The notes: generated from the sequence alone by a model not told the origin. A DNA stretch of 11,461 nt from Burkholderiales bacterium (GCA_005800795.1 SYEN01000538.1:1-11461); one strand, 5' to 3'. Positions 1 to 6,968 are shown, counted from the first letter of the stretch. Numbers and translations: made by a program.

Positions 1-295
1 CCTTCCCAATCACTGCCCAACCCACTGCCGCCTTCCGACTTAATGGGTGAGGTAGACTGCGTTTGTCGTTCTCAAATGCGGCGATTTCTATTCCACATGA
101 TGTCAAATGCTTGAGAGCGGATTGTTTATGCAACATTCGGGCTAGAGGGCTTAAAAAAACGTCTAGTGTTATTCGACTGGAATGCGAGGATTTGTAATGA
201 TAAATATTGCCCAAACGCAAGTCTAAGGCAATTCTAAGGGGCCAGAGTTGAATTAAATCGGACGTGACGTAAGTAATTGTTTTTATTAATTTATA
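1..295. other. AT-rich non-coding flank, no gene supported
   Basis: This stretch lies downstream of the minus-strand lytic transglycosylase and is clearly more AT-rich than the rest of the window. I see no ORF with recognisable family motifs, no tRNA or rRNA signature and no convincing terminator hairpin followed by a T tract. A minus-strand frame is open from about 126 to the left edge, but its translation matches nothing I know. Confidence 0.5.
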
Positions 296-1015
296 TCAGC
301 GGATCAAGAGCTGCTGGCGTTCGGGTAGCCATGTCGGCGCAATGGTGCTGGCGCCCGGGCTACCCGGGCTTCGGAGGCGATCATATTGCGTCAGCACACT
401 CGGCACATAGGCTTGGGTTTCAGCGTACTGCGGTATTTTGTTGCCGGCACGCACCACAGCGTTTTCGCCAGCGTTGTAACCCGCCAGCGCAAGGTCGAGG
501 TTGTTCTTGAACATGCCCAGCAAAAAGCGCAGGTAACGCGCACCGCCGTGCAGGTTTTCCATCGGATCCCAGATATTTTTCACGCCGTAACGCGCAGCGG
601 TTTCCGGCATCAACTGCATCAGGCCGATGGCACCGGCGGGTGATTTGGCTTGCGGGTTATAGCCCGATTCCACGGTGATGATCGCATGAAGCAGTGCGGC
701 ATCCAAATCGTATTCGCGCGCCACCTGGGCGACCATCGGCGCAATGGCTACTCGCAACGCGGCGTTGACCTGAATCGCGCCGCCGCCACCGGGCGAGCGT
801 TCGTACAGAGGCGGCGGGTTGAATGCCTCTACTACCGGCCGCGGAGCTTCCTTCTTGAACAGCATGTAGCCTTCGTGCACCTGATGGTCGGCCAAATGGG
901 CAACGCCTTGCGCATCCACATAGCCCCAGATGTCTGCGTTGGCCGGTAAGCTAGTCGTGAGAGCCGAGGCGCAAACGAGGGCTGCTGTGAACGATGCTGG
1001 TTTGAAAGGTTTCAT
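296..1015 (-). CDS. Secreted lytic transglycosylase (SLT/GH23 domain, N-terminal DUF4124-like)
   Basis: A 239-residue peptidoglycan lytic transglycosylase, expected to cleave the MurNAc-GlcNAc bond in the periplasm and leave 1,6-anhydroMurNAc ends. Residues 1-27 form a Sec signal peptide with probable cleavage after A25-N-A27. Residues 28-45 (DIWGYVDAQGVAHLADH) resemble the small DUF4124 segment often placed before such domains. Residues 95-210 form the SLT domain: the ESGYNPQAKSPAGAIGLMQL motif carries the likely catalytic Glu116, followed by MPETAARYGV, the NAGENAV motif at 181-187 and the IPxYxETQxYV motif at 194-204. The tail is short and Pro/Ser-rich. No strong ribosome binding site precedes the ATG, but the signal peptide supports this start. 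The gene is divergent from the array, and nothing ties it functionally to the methyltransferases. Confidence 0.93.
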   Translation of the reverse strand: MKPFKPASFTAALVCASALTTSLPANADIWGYVDAQGVAHLADHQVHEGYMLFKKEAPRPVVEAFNPPPLYERSPGGGGAIQVNAALRVAIAPMVAQVAREYDLDAALLHAIITVESGYNPQAKSPAGAIGLMQLMPETAARYGVKNIWDPMENLHGGARYLRFLLGMFKNNLDLALAGYNAGENAVVRAGNKIPQYAETQAYVPSVLTQYDRLRSPGSPGASTIAPTWLPERQQLLIR

Positions 1016-1099
1016 CGGCTGTGAAGGGTTGCGGCTGGAAATCGGCTTCCGATATAAGAATCGCTTGTTATTTTACACCTTCGGCCCACCCGTGTGGCC

Positions 1100-1124
1100 G
1101 GGGTGGGGCTGGGGTAGAATACCC
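1100..1124 (+). promoter_or_regulatory. G-rich tract and palindromic -10-like box
   Basis: Three runs of four G (1100-1103, 1105-1108, 1111-1114) lead into TAGAAT at 1115-1120, a plausible sigma70 -10 box. The box sits inside a short perfect inverted repeat, GGGTA-gaa-TACCC (1112-1124). I find no good -35 box 16-18 bases upstream, so promoter activity is uncertain. The position fits the small ORF and methyltransferase copy 1 that follow on the plus strand. Confidence 0.35.
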
Positions 1125-1235
1125 GCCATTTAACGGTCAATCGGGCGCTCGATCGCATGTACGGCAGCGTGCTTAGTATTTGTTTTTAAAAGATTCTTTA
1201 TTCCGGATGCGCAAGCCGCACTGGATTGTTCGCAA

Positions 1236-1469
1236 TTGGTCGCGATAGCCCAATCCACGCTGGGCCTACGTGATCAGGGAATGAGCCTTTCCGCGGTGTT
1301 GGCTAAAGTTGAAAGTGCGGAAGCACGCGCGAAACTGAACGCGCAGGAAATCAATCTGTTGCGGCAGATCGTGCGCATCAGTTTTACCAGTGCATTTTCG
1401 CAGCGCGAAGTTCACGAGGCCTGTGTGTCTGGCAGCCTTGGAATCCCCAAACCCAATCCCAAACCGTAA
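1236..1469 (+). CDS. Small hypothetical protein, probably a secreted two-cysteine protein with damaged N-terminus
   Basis: I do not recognise the family by name. The frame is open from 1134 to the TAA at 1467-1469, and reads ...DAQAALDCSQLVAIAQ..., with a Cys at 1227-1229 and a second Cys near the C-terminal end (HEACVSG). Small exported proteobacterial proteins often have such an ALDC...C arrangement after an A-x-A site. No ATG or GTG occurs in frame upstream. The TTG at 1236 has no ribosome binding site and would start inside the conserved-looking part. An ATG at 1157 in another frame (MYGSVLSICF, then TAA at 1187) would join this frame if one T of the run at 1183-1187 were absent. The gene may therefore be frameshifted or start at a non-standard codon. 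It ends 42 bases before methyltransferase copy 1 and may be cotranscribed with it. Confidence 0.45.
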   Translation: MVAIAQSTLGLRDQGMSLSAVLAKVESAEARAKLNAQEINLLRQIVRISFTSAFSQREVHEACVSGSLGIPKPNPKP

Positions 1470-1511
1470 GGCGTGGAACGAGAGTGGCTATTTCAACGAG
1501 GAGTCCGAGTA

Positions 1512-2372
1512 ATGGTTTTTCTTCATAGAGTGGTTTCCCCCCTGTTCGCCTTGCTGGCCCTGTGCACCTTGGCACAAAGCCCGGCGCTTGCGCAGCCCAA
1601 GGAAATTGAACGCACTGGCGGCCCTTACGTGCCGACGCCGCAGGTCGTGGTCGATCAGATGCTGCGCTTTGGCGGCGTCAAAGCGTCCGATTTCGTGATG
1701 GACCTCGGCTCGGGTGACGGGGTGATCGTGCTTACCGCTGCGCGCCAGATGAAGGCCTCGGGCATGGGGCTTGAGATCGATCCAGAGTTGGTCACGCGCG
1801 CCAACAATTCAGCAAAGAAACTTGGCGTCGCCGACCGTGCGACATTTCACGTGCAGGATGTATTCAAAGCGGATTTATCCAAGGCCAGCGTGGTAACGCT
1901 GTATCTGTTGCCTGCGATGATGATGAATCTGCGTAAAAAAATTTACGACGAAATGCGCCCCAGTGCACGCGTGGTGTCGCATGATTACCATTTCGGTGAT
2001 TGGGAGGCGGATGACCGCATCACCTTCGACGTGCCGGAAAAGGAATTCATCAACGGTGTGCCCAGCGCGACGGTGTATCTGTGGACCATCCCGGCCAAGA
2101 TCTCCGGTGCGTGGAATATCAAGGCTGATGGCTTGCCGCAACCGGTCACCGCAGAATTCAGCCAGAACTTTAGTGTCGCCAACGGTACGCTGGTCAACGC
2201 GCGTGGCGCGGGCATATCCGACGTGTCGGTGAAAGGCGAAGCCATTACCTTTTCCATTTGGCGCGGCTCGGTGCGTCATCACTATCGCGGCCAGGTCAAA
2301 GGCAACGTGATGAGCGGCATGGTCAATCTGGATGGCCGCGAAGCGAAATGGCAGGCAGAGCGGATGAAGTGA
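1512..2372 (+). CDS. Exported FAM173/ATPSCKMT-like SAM-dependent methyltransferase, copy 1
   Basis: A 286-residue protein. The ATG at 1512 is chosen because GAGGAG at 1498-1503 lies 8 bases upstream and the start gives a clean signal peptide (residues 1-27, cleavage after A-L-A27 before QPKE); an upstream in-frame start at 1473 would place charged residues ahead of it. Residues 39-190 form the class I methyltransferase fold: YVPTPQVVVDQML (39-51), motif I DLGSGDG (64-70), acidic motif II EID (88-90), D116 before the fourth strand, YLLP (131-134), and SHDYHFGDW (156-164). W201 opens a C-terminal beta-rich domain ending in YRGxVxGxxMxG...WxAER. The substrate is unknown; resemblance to mitochondrial lysine methyltransferases is by motif recall. 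It is separated from the other copies by a minus-strand gene and deviates most in the motif I tail (GVIVLTAA where the others have GR[IMF]). Confidence 0.88.
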   Translation: MVFLHRVVSPLFALLALCTLAQSPALAQPKEIERTGGPYVPTPQVVVDQMLRFGGVKASDFVMDLGSGDGVIVLTAARQMKASGMGLEIDPELVTRANNSAKKLGVADRATFHVQDVFKADLSKASVVTLYLLPAMMMNLRKKIYDEMRPSARVVSHDYHFGDWEADDRITFDVPEKEFINGVPSATVYLWTIPAKISGAWNIKADGLPQPVTAEFSQNFSVANGTLVNARGAGISDVSVKGEAITFSIWRGSVRHHYRGQVKGNVMSGMVNLDGREAKWQAERMK

Positions 2373-2400
2373 TTTAAAAATATCAATAAAAACAGATACT

Positions 2401-2406
2401 TATAAT
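2401..2406 (+). promoter_or_regulatory. Isolated TATAAT between convergent genes
   Basis: A perfect sigma70 -10 hexamer lies in the 63-base gap between convergent genes. No -35 is evident at the correct spacing, and on the plus strand the next sequence is the antisense of the spermidine-synthase-like gene. It could be chance in an AT-rich stretch, an antisense promoter, or the relic of a promoter from before the minus-strand gene arrived. Confidence 0.2.
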
Positions 2407-2435
2407 GCAAATACCGCCATTCGCGAGGACGAGCC

Positions 2436-4031
2436 TCAGTTTACCAGGAGCTCCGGCGGCGTAAATCCGATCACCGCGTGGCGGTACACGCTTTGCATGT
2501 AAGCCAGGTCGAGCGTGGCGCGGTTGTGCGCATCGGTGATGATTTGACCGCCTTCAAACAGCTTGGCTGCAAGCGGCATGGGGGCGGCGAGCATGTCCCA
2601 CAGCATGGTTTCCTTGGCGGGCGGCACGTAGTCCATGGTGACGCGTTCGGGTTGGCGCAGGGCGCTCGCGCTGGCGACGATGAAACTGTTGGTGTGTGTT
2701 GCGCCTTCGTACGCAGGCCGGAAAAGCGCCAGATGCGGCAACTCGCTTTTTAACGTGACCAGCAGATGCGCATAGCTGACCGGATTGCGCAGATCGGCAA
2801 AGGTGTTGAACACGGCAATGCCGTCTTTGCCCAGACATCGGCGCAGGTCGCGGAAAAAATCGCGCGTAATCAGATAATCCGGCGTGCCGTCGCCGTGGAA
2901 AAGATCGACGATCAGCACGTCATACGCCCGTGGGCAAGCGCGTACGAAAGTACGCGCATCGGTTTGATATACCGGGGTTTTTTTCTCGTCGAGGGCGAAA
3001 AATCGCCGCGCCGCCTGCAGCGATGCCGGATCGATTTCAACCACTTCTGTGCGGATGTCGCGCGCCGCCAGCCGCGCCGGCGTCATGCCCGCGCCCAGGC
3101 CCAGCACCAGCACGTTCATCACATCAGGCCGGTAAGCCATGGTCAGCGCTTCGAGTGCGTAGGTGTAAAACGAACTCGAACGGCCGCTGGCCTCGATGCC
3201 GTTTTGCGTGAGGCCGTCCTGAAAATACATGCGATTGGCCGGGCCGCCCGCAGCATCCACGCCCTGCCGCAGAATTTTCACCGTGCCGAACAGCGAACGA
3301 AACGTGCCTTCAACGCGCCACTGTGCGCCCTGATAATGCACCATGCCTGCGCGGCCCGTGTAAGCGTCGGCCTGCCATAGCAGCAGGAGTGGGGCGAGAA
3401 GGCCGATGGCGCCGGTGACGATAATCGCCGCACGGCGCTTTAGGGTCTTGGCTTTGGGCTCGATCAGCACCGCCGCGAGGCTCAGCGCCGCCAGTAACGC
3501 GGCGACGATCAACACCGCGTCGTAGTTACTGACATACGGAATCAGCCCGAACGCAGTAACCAGCACCCCGGCCACCGAGCCGATGGTGCTGACGAAAAAC
3601 ACCTGCCCGGAGCCGCCATCACCATCGCCGCGTTTCTGAATGGCGACCAGCAGCGGGTTCATCGCCGAGGTGGCAATCAACGGCGCCGCCAGCAGGATGG
3701 TGCAAGCGACGAACGCACCGGTGACCAGACTCCAGCCGGCGAGCGGAGCGAACAGGCTGGGATAAATCAGGCAGGCGGCAAAAATGCATAGTGCCGCCAC
3801 CGCCGGCAGCACGCAATACAGTTCCAACAGGCGGCTGCCTTCAAGTTTTCGGGAATTCGCGAGCTTGCCGCCTGTCCAATAGCCCACGGCGAGCGCAATC
3901 AACGTGATCGAGAGGATGCCTGTCCAGATGTAAAGGCTCACGCCGAAGTAGGGCGTCATGATGCGCGAGGCGAGCAGTTCCAGCGCCAGTATTGCACCGC
4001 CGGTGATGAAGATGATGGTTTGCAGCAGCAT
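2436..4031 (-). CDS. Membrane-anchored spermidine-synthase-like (aminopropyltransferase-fold) protein
   Basis: A 531-residue two-part protein. Residues 1-222 are hydrophobic with about seven membrane helices by eye (roughly 4-24, 32-52, 70-92, 98-120, 143-165, 169-190, 200-220), as in the spermidine synthases fused to an MFS-like membrane half. Residues 240-450 form a Rossmann domain: QDGLTQ (271-276), the nucleotide motif LGLGAGMTP (310-318), EID (332-334), TDAR (357-360) and DVLIVDLFHGDGTP (371-384), which sits where classical spermidine synthases have the YDVIIVDSTDP catalytic stretch. Because that stretch and the YHEM-type motif are changed, true spermidine synthase activity is doubtful. 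Basic loops at 61-67, 133-134 and 193-200 suggest a cytoplasmic N-terminus and, after seven helices, a periplasmic catalytic domain. The start has no clear ribosome binding site. It interrupts the methyltransferase array in the opposite orientation. Confidence 0.85.
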   Translation of the reverse strand: MLLQTIIFITGGAILALELLASRIMTPYFGVSLYIWTGILSITLIALAVGYWTGGKLANSRKLEGSRLLELYCVLPAVAALCIFAACLIYPSLFAPLAGWSLVTGAFVACTILLAAPLIATSAMNPLLVAIQKRGDGDGGSGQVFFVSTIGSVAGVLVTAFGLIPYVSNYDAVLIVAALLAALSLAAVLIEPKAKTLKRRAAIIVTGAIGLLAPLLLLWQADAYTGRAGMVHYQGAQWRVEGTFRSLFGTVKILRQGVDAAGGPANRMYFQDGLTQNGIEASGRSSSFYTYALEALTMAYRPDVMNVLVLGLGAGMTPARLAARDIRTEVVEIDPASLQAARRFFALDEKKTPVYQTDARTFVRACPRAYDVLIVDLFHGDGTPDYLITRDFFRDLRRCLGKDGIAVFNTFADLRNPVSYAHLLVTLKSELPHLALFRPAYEGATHTNSFIVASASALRQPERVTMDYVPPAKETMLWDMLAAPMPLAAKLFEGGQIITDAHNRATLDLAYMQSVYRHAVIGFTPPELLVN

Positions 4032-4077
4032 GGAGTTGTCGGTCAGTTGCGAGGCTTAAGGCGTGAGGAGCGTCGGG

Positions 4078-4083
4078 TATAAT
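4078..4083 (+). promoter_or_regulatory. Candidate -10 box for the copy 2-permease operon
   Basis: TATAAT, preceded by GGG, lies in the 131-base divergent region between the spermidine-synthase-like gene and copy 2, and would give a leader of roughly 70-80 bases. No consensus -35 sits 16-18 bases upstream. A perfect TTGACA at 4113-4118 on the same strand lacks a -10 partner. The hexamer read on the other strand is ATTATA, so it could also serve the minus-strand gene. Confidence 0.4.
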
Positions 4084-4150
4084 CTGGACTTGAGAATTTA
4101 CCATAGATGCACTTGACACCCGTGTGGTCGCCTGAGGTTTCCCGGCGATG

Positions 4151-4160
4151 AAGGAGGAGG
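4151..4160 (+). promoter_or_regulatory. Strong Shine-Dalgarno that decides the start of copy 2
   Basis: AAGGAGGAGG sits 2-5 bases before the ATG at 4163, depending on which register pairs. The upstream in-frame ATG at 4148 would place this ribosome binding site inside the coding sequence and add a charged MKEEV to the signal peptide, so 4163 is the better start. Confidence 0.75.
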
Positions 4161-4162
4161 TG

Positions 4163-5074
4163 ATGTTCAAATTTTTCGCGTGTTGGCTGGTGTGGGGGTT
4201 GGGGTTTTGTACCTCGATAGTGCACAGCGCAGCACAGGTGCAGGAGCCGCGCGTGCCGTACGTACCGACGCCGCAGGACGTGGTGGAAAAAATGCTGCAA
4301 ATGGCGCGCGTCACCAGCAGCGACTATCTGATCGATCTGGGTTCCGGCGACGGGCGTATTGTGGTGACTGCAGCCAAAAAACACGGCACGCGCGGCTTTG
4401 GCGTGGATATCAACCCCACGCGCATCGACGAAGCTGTTGCCAACGCGCAGAAAAGCGGTGTCACCGACAAGGTGGCGTTTTATCAGCGTGATCTGTTTCA
4501 GACCGATTTGTCGCAGGCCACTGTAATCAGCATGTATTTGCTGCCGCGCGTAAACTTGGAGTTGCGGCCGAAGCTGCTGGATCTGAAGCCTGGTACGCGC
4601 ATCGTGTCGCACGATTTTTCCATGGAAGAATGGAAACCGGATGTGCACGCGCAGGTGTATTCCCGTGAAAAATACAATGGCCAGGGGGGGGACAGCGACG
4701 TCTTTTTCTGGGTGGTGCCGGCTAAGGTCGCGGGCGTCTAGCGTTGGGAATTGCCGCTTCGTGGCGGTGCGGCGCAGAATTACTCGGTTACGCTGGCTCA
4801 GACGTTTCAGGTCGTCACCGGTTCGGTTACGGTCAATGGCCGCGCGACGCAGCTGCAAAACGTCAAACTGGCCGGCGATGAACTGAGTTTCAGTTTTACC
4901 GCGGAAGTGGGTGGGGTGCCGGTCAAGCACGAATTCAAGGGCAGGGCCGATAGTGGCAGAATCAGTGGCAGCGGCAGCCTGTCGGGCAGCCGTACGCAGG
5001 GCCGTTACGATTGGCATGCGCTGCGTGTAACATCAGCTGCGACGCTTGCACCGGGAATGGTCGCGGTTCAATAG
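4163..5074 (+). pseudogene. Exported methyltransferase copy 2, interrupted by an in-frame TAG
   Basis: The frame from 4163 reads a signal peptide (residues 1-24, MFKFFACWL... ending HSAA), YVPTPQDVVEKML (33-45), motif I DLGSGDGR (58-65), VDI (81-83), YQRDLF, YLLP, SHDF (149-152) and WVVPAKVAGV, then TAG at 4739-4741, giving 192 residues. The same frame continues without further stop to TAG at 5072-5074 and encodes the whole C-terminal domain (RWELPLRGG..., LAQTFQVVTG, HEFKG, WHALR). All six intact paralogs have Trp (TGG) at the TAG position, in the context AGxW or SGxW, so one TGG-to-TAG change explains the break. A truncated protein would still hold the full catalytic domain. The undamaged remainder suggests a recent mutation, readthrough or a sequence error. 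An eight-G run at 4684-4691 lies within the gene without disturbing the frame. Copy 3 follows 13 bases later. Confidence 0.85.
4739..4741 (+). other. In-frame TAG at a conserved Trp codon
   Basis: The nonsense codon splits copy 2 between its catalytic and C-terminal domains. TAG is also the normal stop of copy 3 and of the permease here, so it is not a generally reassigned codon in this genome. The corresponding residues in the other copies are W201, W194, W182, W181, W190 and W191 (copies 1, 3, 4, 5, 6, 7). Confidence 0.9.
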
Positions 5075-5087
5075 CAAAGGTCGAATT

Positions 5088-5999
5088 ATGTATGCATGGT
5101 TAGTGCGTCTGGGGGCGTATTGCGGGCTGTTCACCGCGCCAGTGGTATTGGGGGCGGCACTGGCGCAGGATTACGGCGACACGCCGTACGTGCAAACGCC
5201 GCAGGTGGTGGTCGACAAAATGCTGGAAATCGCCAAGATCGCCAAGAACGATTATTTGATCGATCTCGGTTCAGGTGATGGCCGCATGATCATCACCGCC
5301 GCCAAACGTTACGGCGCGCGCGGCTTCGGCGTCGATCTCAACAAGAGTCTGGTGACGCTGGCCAATCGCAACGCGGCCAAAGCGGGCGTGGCAAATCGCG
5401 CGGTGTTTTACGAGCGCGATTTGCACGAGACCGATATTACGAAGGCCGACGTTCTAACCATTTACCTGTTGCCAGAAGTCAATCTGATGGTGCGTCCGCG
5501 TATCCTCGCGTTGAAGCCGGGTACGCGGCTGGTGTCGCACGATTATGGTTTCGGCGAGTGGCCGCCGGATATCGAGCTGACTATGGACGCGCCAGGTAAA
5601 CCCGTGGGTCGCGATCAGAAAAGCAAGGTGATGTACTGGGTGGTGCCCGCGCGCGTAGCCGGTAAGTGGGTGTGGCAGGGCCCGGCGGGCCCGTATGAGT
5701 TGCAACTGGAGCAGGTGTTTCAGAAACTGACCGGCACCCTGAGTGTGGGTGGCAAGCGCGTTGCCATCGACAAGTTGGCGTTGACCGGCGAGCGCATCAC
5801 ATTCGAGGCGGCACTGGATCAGGGCCAGCATGAATTCAGCGGCAAAATCATGAATAATTCCATCGCGGGCGATAGCCGGAAGTTCGGCGCGGGCGCATCG
5901 GCAGGCACTGCCAGTGGCAGGCAGGCGTGGAGCGCGACACGAACCGAATTGCGTGAACCGCGATTCACCGACCTTAAACCCGGCATTACGGCGAGGTAG
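5088..5999 (+). CDS. Exported FAM173/ATPSCKMT-like SAM-dependent methyltransferase, copy 3
   Basis: A 303-residue protein. The ATG at 5088 is preferred because AAAGG at 5076-5080 lies 7 bases upstream and the hydrophobic signal peptide begins at once (residues 1-26, cleavage after A-L-A26 before QDYGD). The catalytic domain shows PYVQTPQVVVDKML (33-46), DLGSGDGR (59-66), VDL (82-84), YERDLH, YLLPEVNL (126-133), and SHDYGFGEWPPD (150-161). A linker of about 20 residues leads to WVVPARVAGKW (184-194) and the beta-rich domain, with LEQVFQKLTG, HEFSG and AWSATR. The tail FTDLKPGITAR resembles the tail of copy 6 and the end of copy 2. The domain organisation is complete, so this should be an active copy; substrate and cofactor supply outside the cytoplasm are unknown. 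It follows the broken copy 2 closely and precedes copy 4 by 5 bases. Confidence 0.9.
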   Translation: MYAWLVRLGAYCGLFTAPVVLGAALAQDYGDTPYVQTPQVVVDKMLEIAKIAKNDYLIDLGSGDGRMIITAAKRYGARGFGVDLNKSLVTLANRNAAKAGVANRAVFYERDLHETDITKADVLTIYLLPEVNLMVRPRILALKPGTRLVSHDYGFGEWPPDIELTMDAPGKPVGRDQKSKVMYWVVPARVAGKWVWQGPAGPYELQLEQVFQKLTGTLSVGGKRVAIDKLALTGERITFEAALDQGQHEFSGKIMNNSIAGDSRKFGAGASAGTASGRQAWSATRTELREPRFTDLKPGITAR

Positions 6000-6004
6000 C
6001 TTCG

Positions 6005-6835
6005 TTGCATCGGCGCACATGCTGGCTGGCGCTGTTCCTCTTGGGCGCGTTACAGGCGGTTCACGGATTTGCGGCGGTGCTCGACGTGCCGACGCCCTAT
6101 ATTCCTTCCACGCCCGGCAACGCCGACGAAATGTTGCGGCTCGCGGGCGTTACCCCCACCGATGTGGTGTATGACCTGGGCTCGGGCGACGGACGTATCG
6201 TTATTGCGGCGGCGCGTGACTACGGTGCGCGCGGTGTGGGTCTCGATATCGATGCGGCGCTGGTGCGTGAGAGCACGGAAAACGCGCGCAAGGCCGGCGT
6301 CAGTGAACGTACGGCGTTTCGCGCCAGTGATATTTTCGCGGTGGATTTGCGCGAGGCCACGGTGGTAACGATGTATCTTTTGTCGGGGCTGGTGGCGAAG
6401 CTGGAGCCGAAACTGCTGGCGGAGTTAAGACCTGGCACGCGCATCGTTGCGCATGACTACGGTTTCGCGAAATGGCAGCCGGATCGCAAACAGCAGATTT
6501 CCAAGACCTACATGCTTTACGTCGTGCCCGCGAGGGTGGCCGGCGGCTGGCAAATTGACGCGCCGCTGACGCGCGGGCGTGATTTTCTGCTGGATTTGCA
6601 GCAGCAGTATCAGCAAGTGCGCGGCGGCGTGCGGGTACAGGGGGGCTTTTTGCCAGCGTTCGAAGCGCAGCTTGACGGCGGCAAGATCAGTTTCGTGTTG
6701 GTCGAAAACGACGTGAGTTACCGCTTTGAAGGCACGGTAAGCGGCGATGCAATGGAGGGTGTGGTACGTTACGGGTATGGGCCGAAGTTGAATGAACAGG
6801 CTTGGCGGGCACGGCGGGTGGCGGTTGGGCGTTGA
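6005..6835 (+). CDS. Exported FAM173/ATPSCKMT-like SAM-dependent methyltransferase, copy 4 (divergent)
   Basis: A 276-residue protein starting at TTG 6005, with GAGG at 5993-5996 overlapping the end of copy 3 and a spacing of 8 bases, which suggests coupled translation. Residues 1-24 are a signal peptide (MHRRTCWLALFLLGA..., cleavage near GFAA). The pre-motif is altered: PYIPSTPGNADEML (31-44) where the others have YVPTPQVVVDEML. Motif I DLGSGDGR (57-64), LDID (80-83), SDIF, YLLSG (124-128, P lost), and AHDYGFAKWQPD (149-160) are present. It belongs with copy 5 in a short-linker subgroup: only about 13 residues lie between WxPD and VVPA. The C-terminal domain runs from W182, with YRFEGTVSGDAMEG and AWRARR. 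The altered substrate-side motifs suggest a changed specificity; this is inference. Confidence 0.87.
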   Translation: MHRRTCWLALFLLGALQAVHGFAAVLDVPTPYIPSTPGNADEMLRLAGVTPTDVVYDLGSGDGRIVIAAARDYGARGVGLDIDAALVRESTENARKAGVSERTAFRASDIFAVDLREATVVTMYLLSGLVAKLEPKLLAELRPGTRIVAHDYGFAKWQPDRKQQISKTYMLYVVPARVAGGWQIDAPLTRGRDFLLDLQQQYQQVRGGVRVQGGFLPAFEAQLDGGKISFVLVENDVSYRFEGTVSGDAMEGVVRYGYGPKLNEQAWRARRVAVGR

Positions 6836-6890
6836 TTCAGAATTTGCTGTGTAGCAACTGAAATTCGGTAAAGCGCAAAAAGTAGCTTCG

Positions 6891-6968
6891 TCGTTCCCGC
6901 GAAGGCGGGAATCCATAACACTGTTTCATAGGCTGCTATGTGATGGATTCCCGCCTTCGCGGCAATGA
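6891..6968. repeat. Inverted-repeat element (dispersed 'GGATTCCCGCC' palindrome, MITE-like)
   Basis: Arms at 6891-6916 and 6943-6968 are inverted copies of 26 bases with two mismatches, around a 26-base centre. Each arm is itself partly palindromic (CCCGC...GCGGG). This matches a repeat family seen at many intergenic sites in beta- and gammaproteobacteria. It fills much of the 200-base gap between copies 4 and 5. The right arm is open in the frame of copy 5 and would be read as MMDSRLRGND, a common false N-terminus. It may form a hairpin in the transcript and reduce readthrough into copy 5. Confidence 0.85.

Noticed and set aside
1..126. Open minus-strand frame running off the left edge (contains IAAFENDKRSLPHPL)
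   Set aside because: It briefly resembles an XRE-type 'FENGKR' motif, but there is no convincing start, ribosome binding site or further family match, and the frame is short.
358..376. Tandem CCCGGGCT repeat near the end of the transglycosylase gene
   Set aside because: It only encodes a short Ser-Pro-Gly repeat in the protein tail; no evidence of a regulatory or mobile role.
2766..3380. Plus-strand frame opposite the spermidine-synthase-like gene
   Set aside because: It is an antisense shadow: its translation shows no domain, whereas the minus frame has a clear Rossmann motif and membrane helices.
4113..4118. Perfect TTGACA -35 hexamer before copy 2
   Set aside because: No acceptable -10 hexamer lies 16-18 bases downstream, so it is not called as a promoter.
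4739..4741. Pyrrolysine insertion at the TAG
   Set aside because: TAG is a normal terminal stop for other genes here, the paralogs have Trp rather than a catalytic residue at this place, and no pyl genes are in view; a TGG-to-TAG mutation is simpler.
4043..5017. Long minus-strand frame of 324 codons opposite copy 2
   Set aside because: It is a GC-rich shadow of copy 2 with no family motifs; the plus frame has conserved motifs and a strong ribosome binding site.
6005..6022. Twin-arginine export signal in copy 4 (MHRRTCWLAL)
   Set aside because: The arginine pair lacks the S-R-R-x-F-L-K context; a Sec signal peptide fits better, as in the other copies.
6891..6968. CRISPR repeat
   Set aside because: There is a single inverted pair, not a series of direct repeats with spacers.
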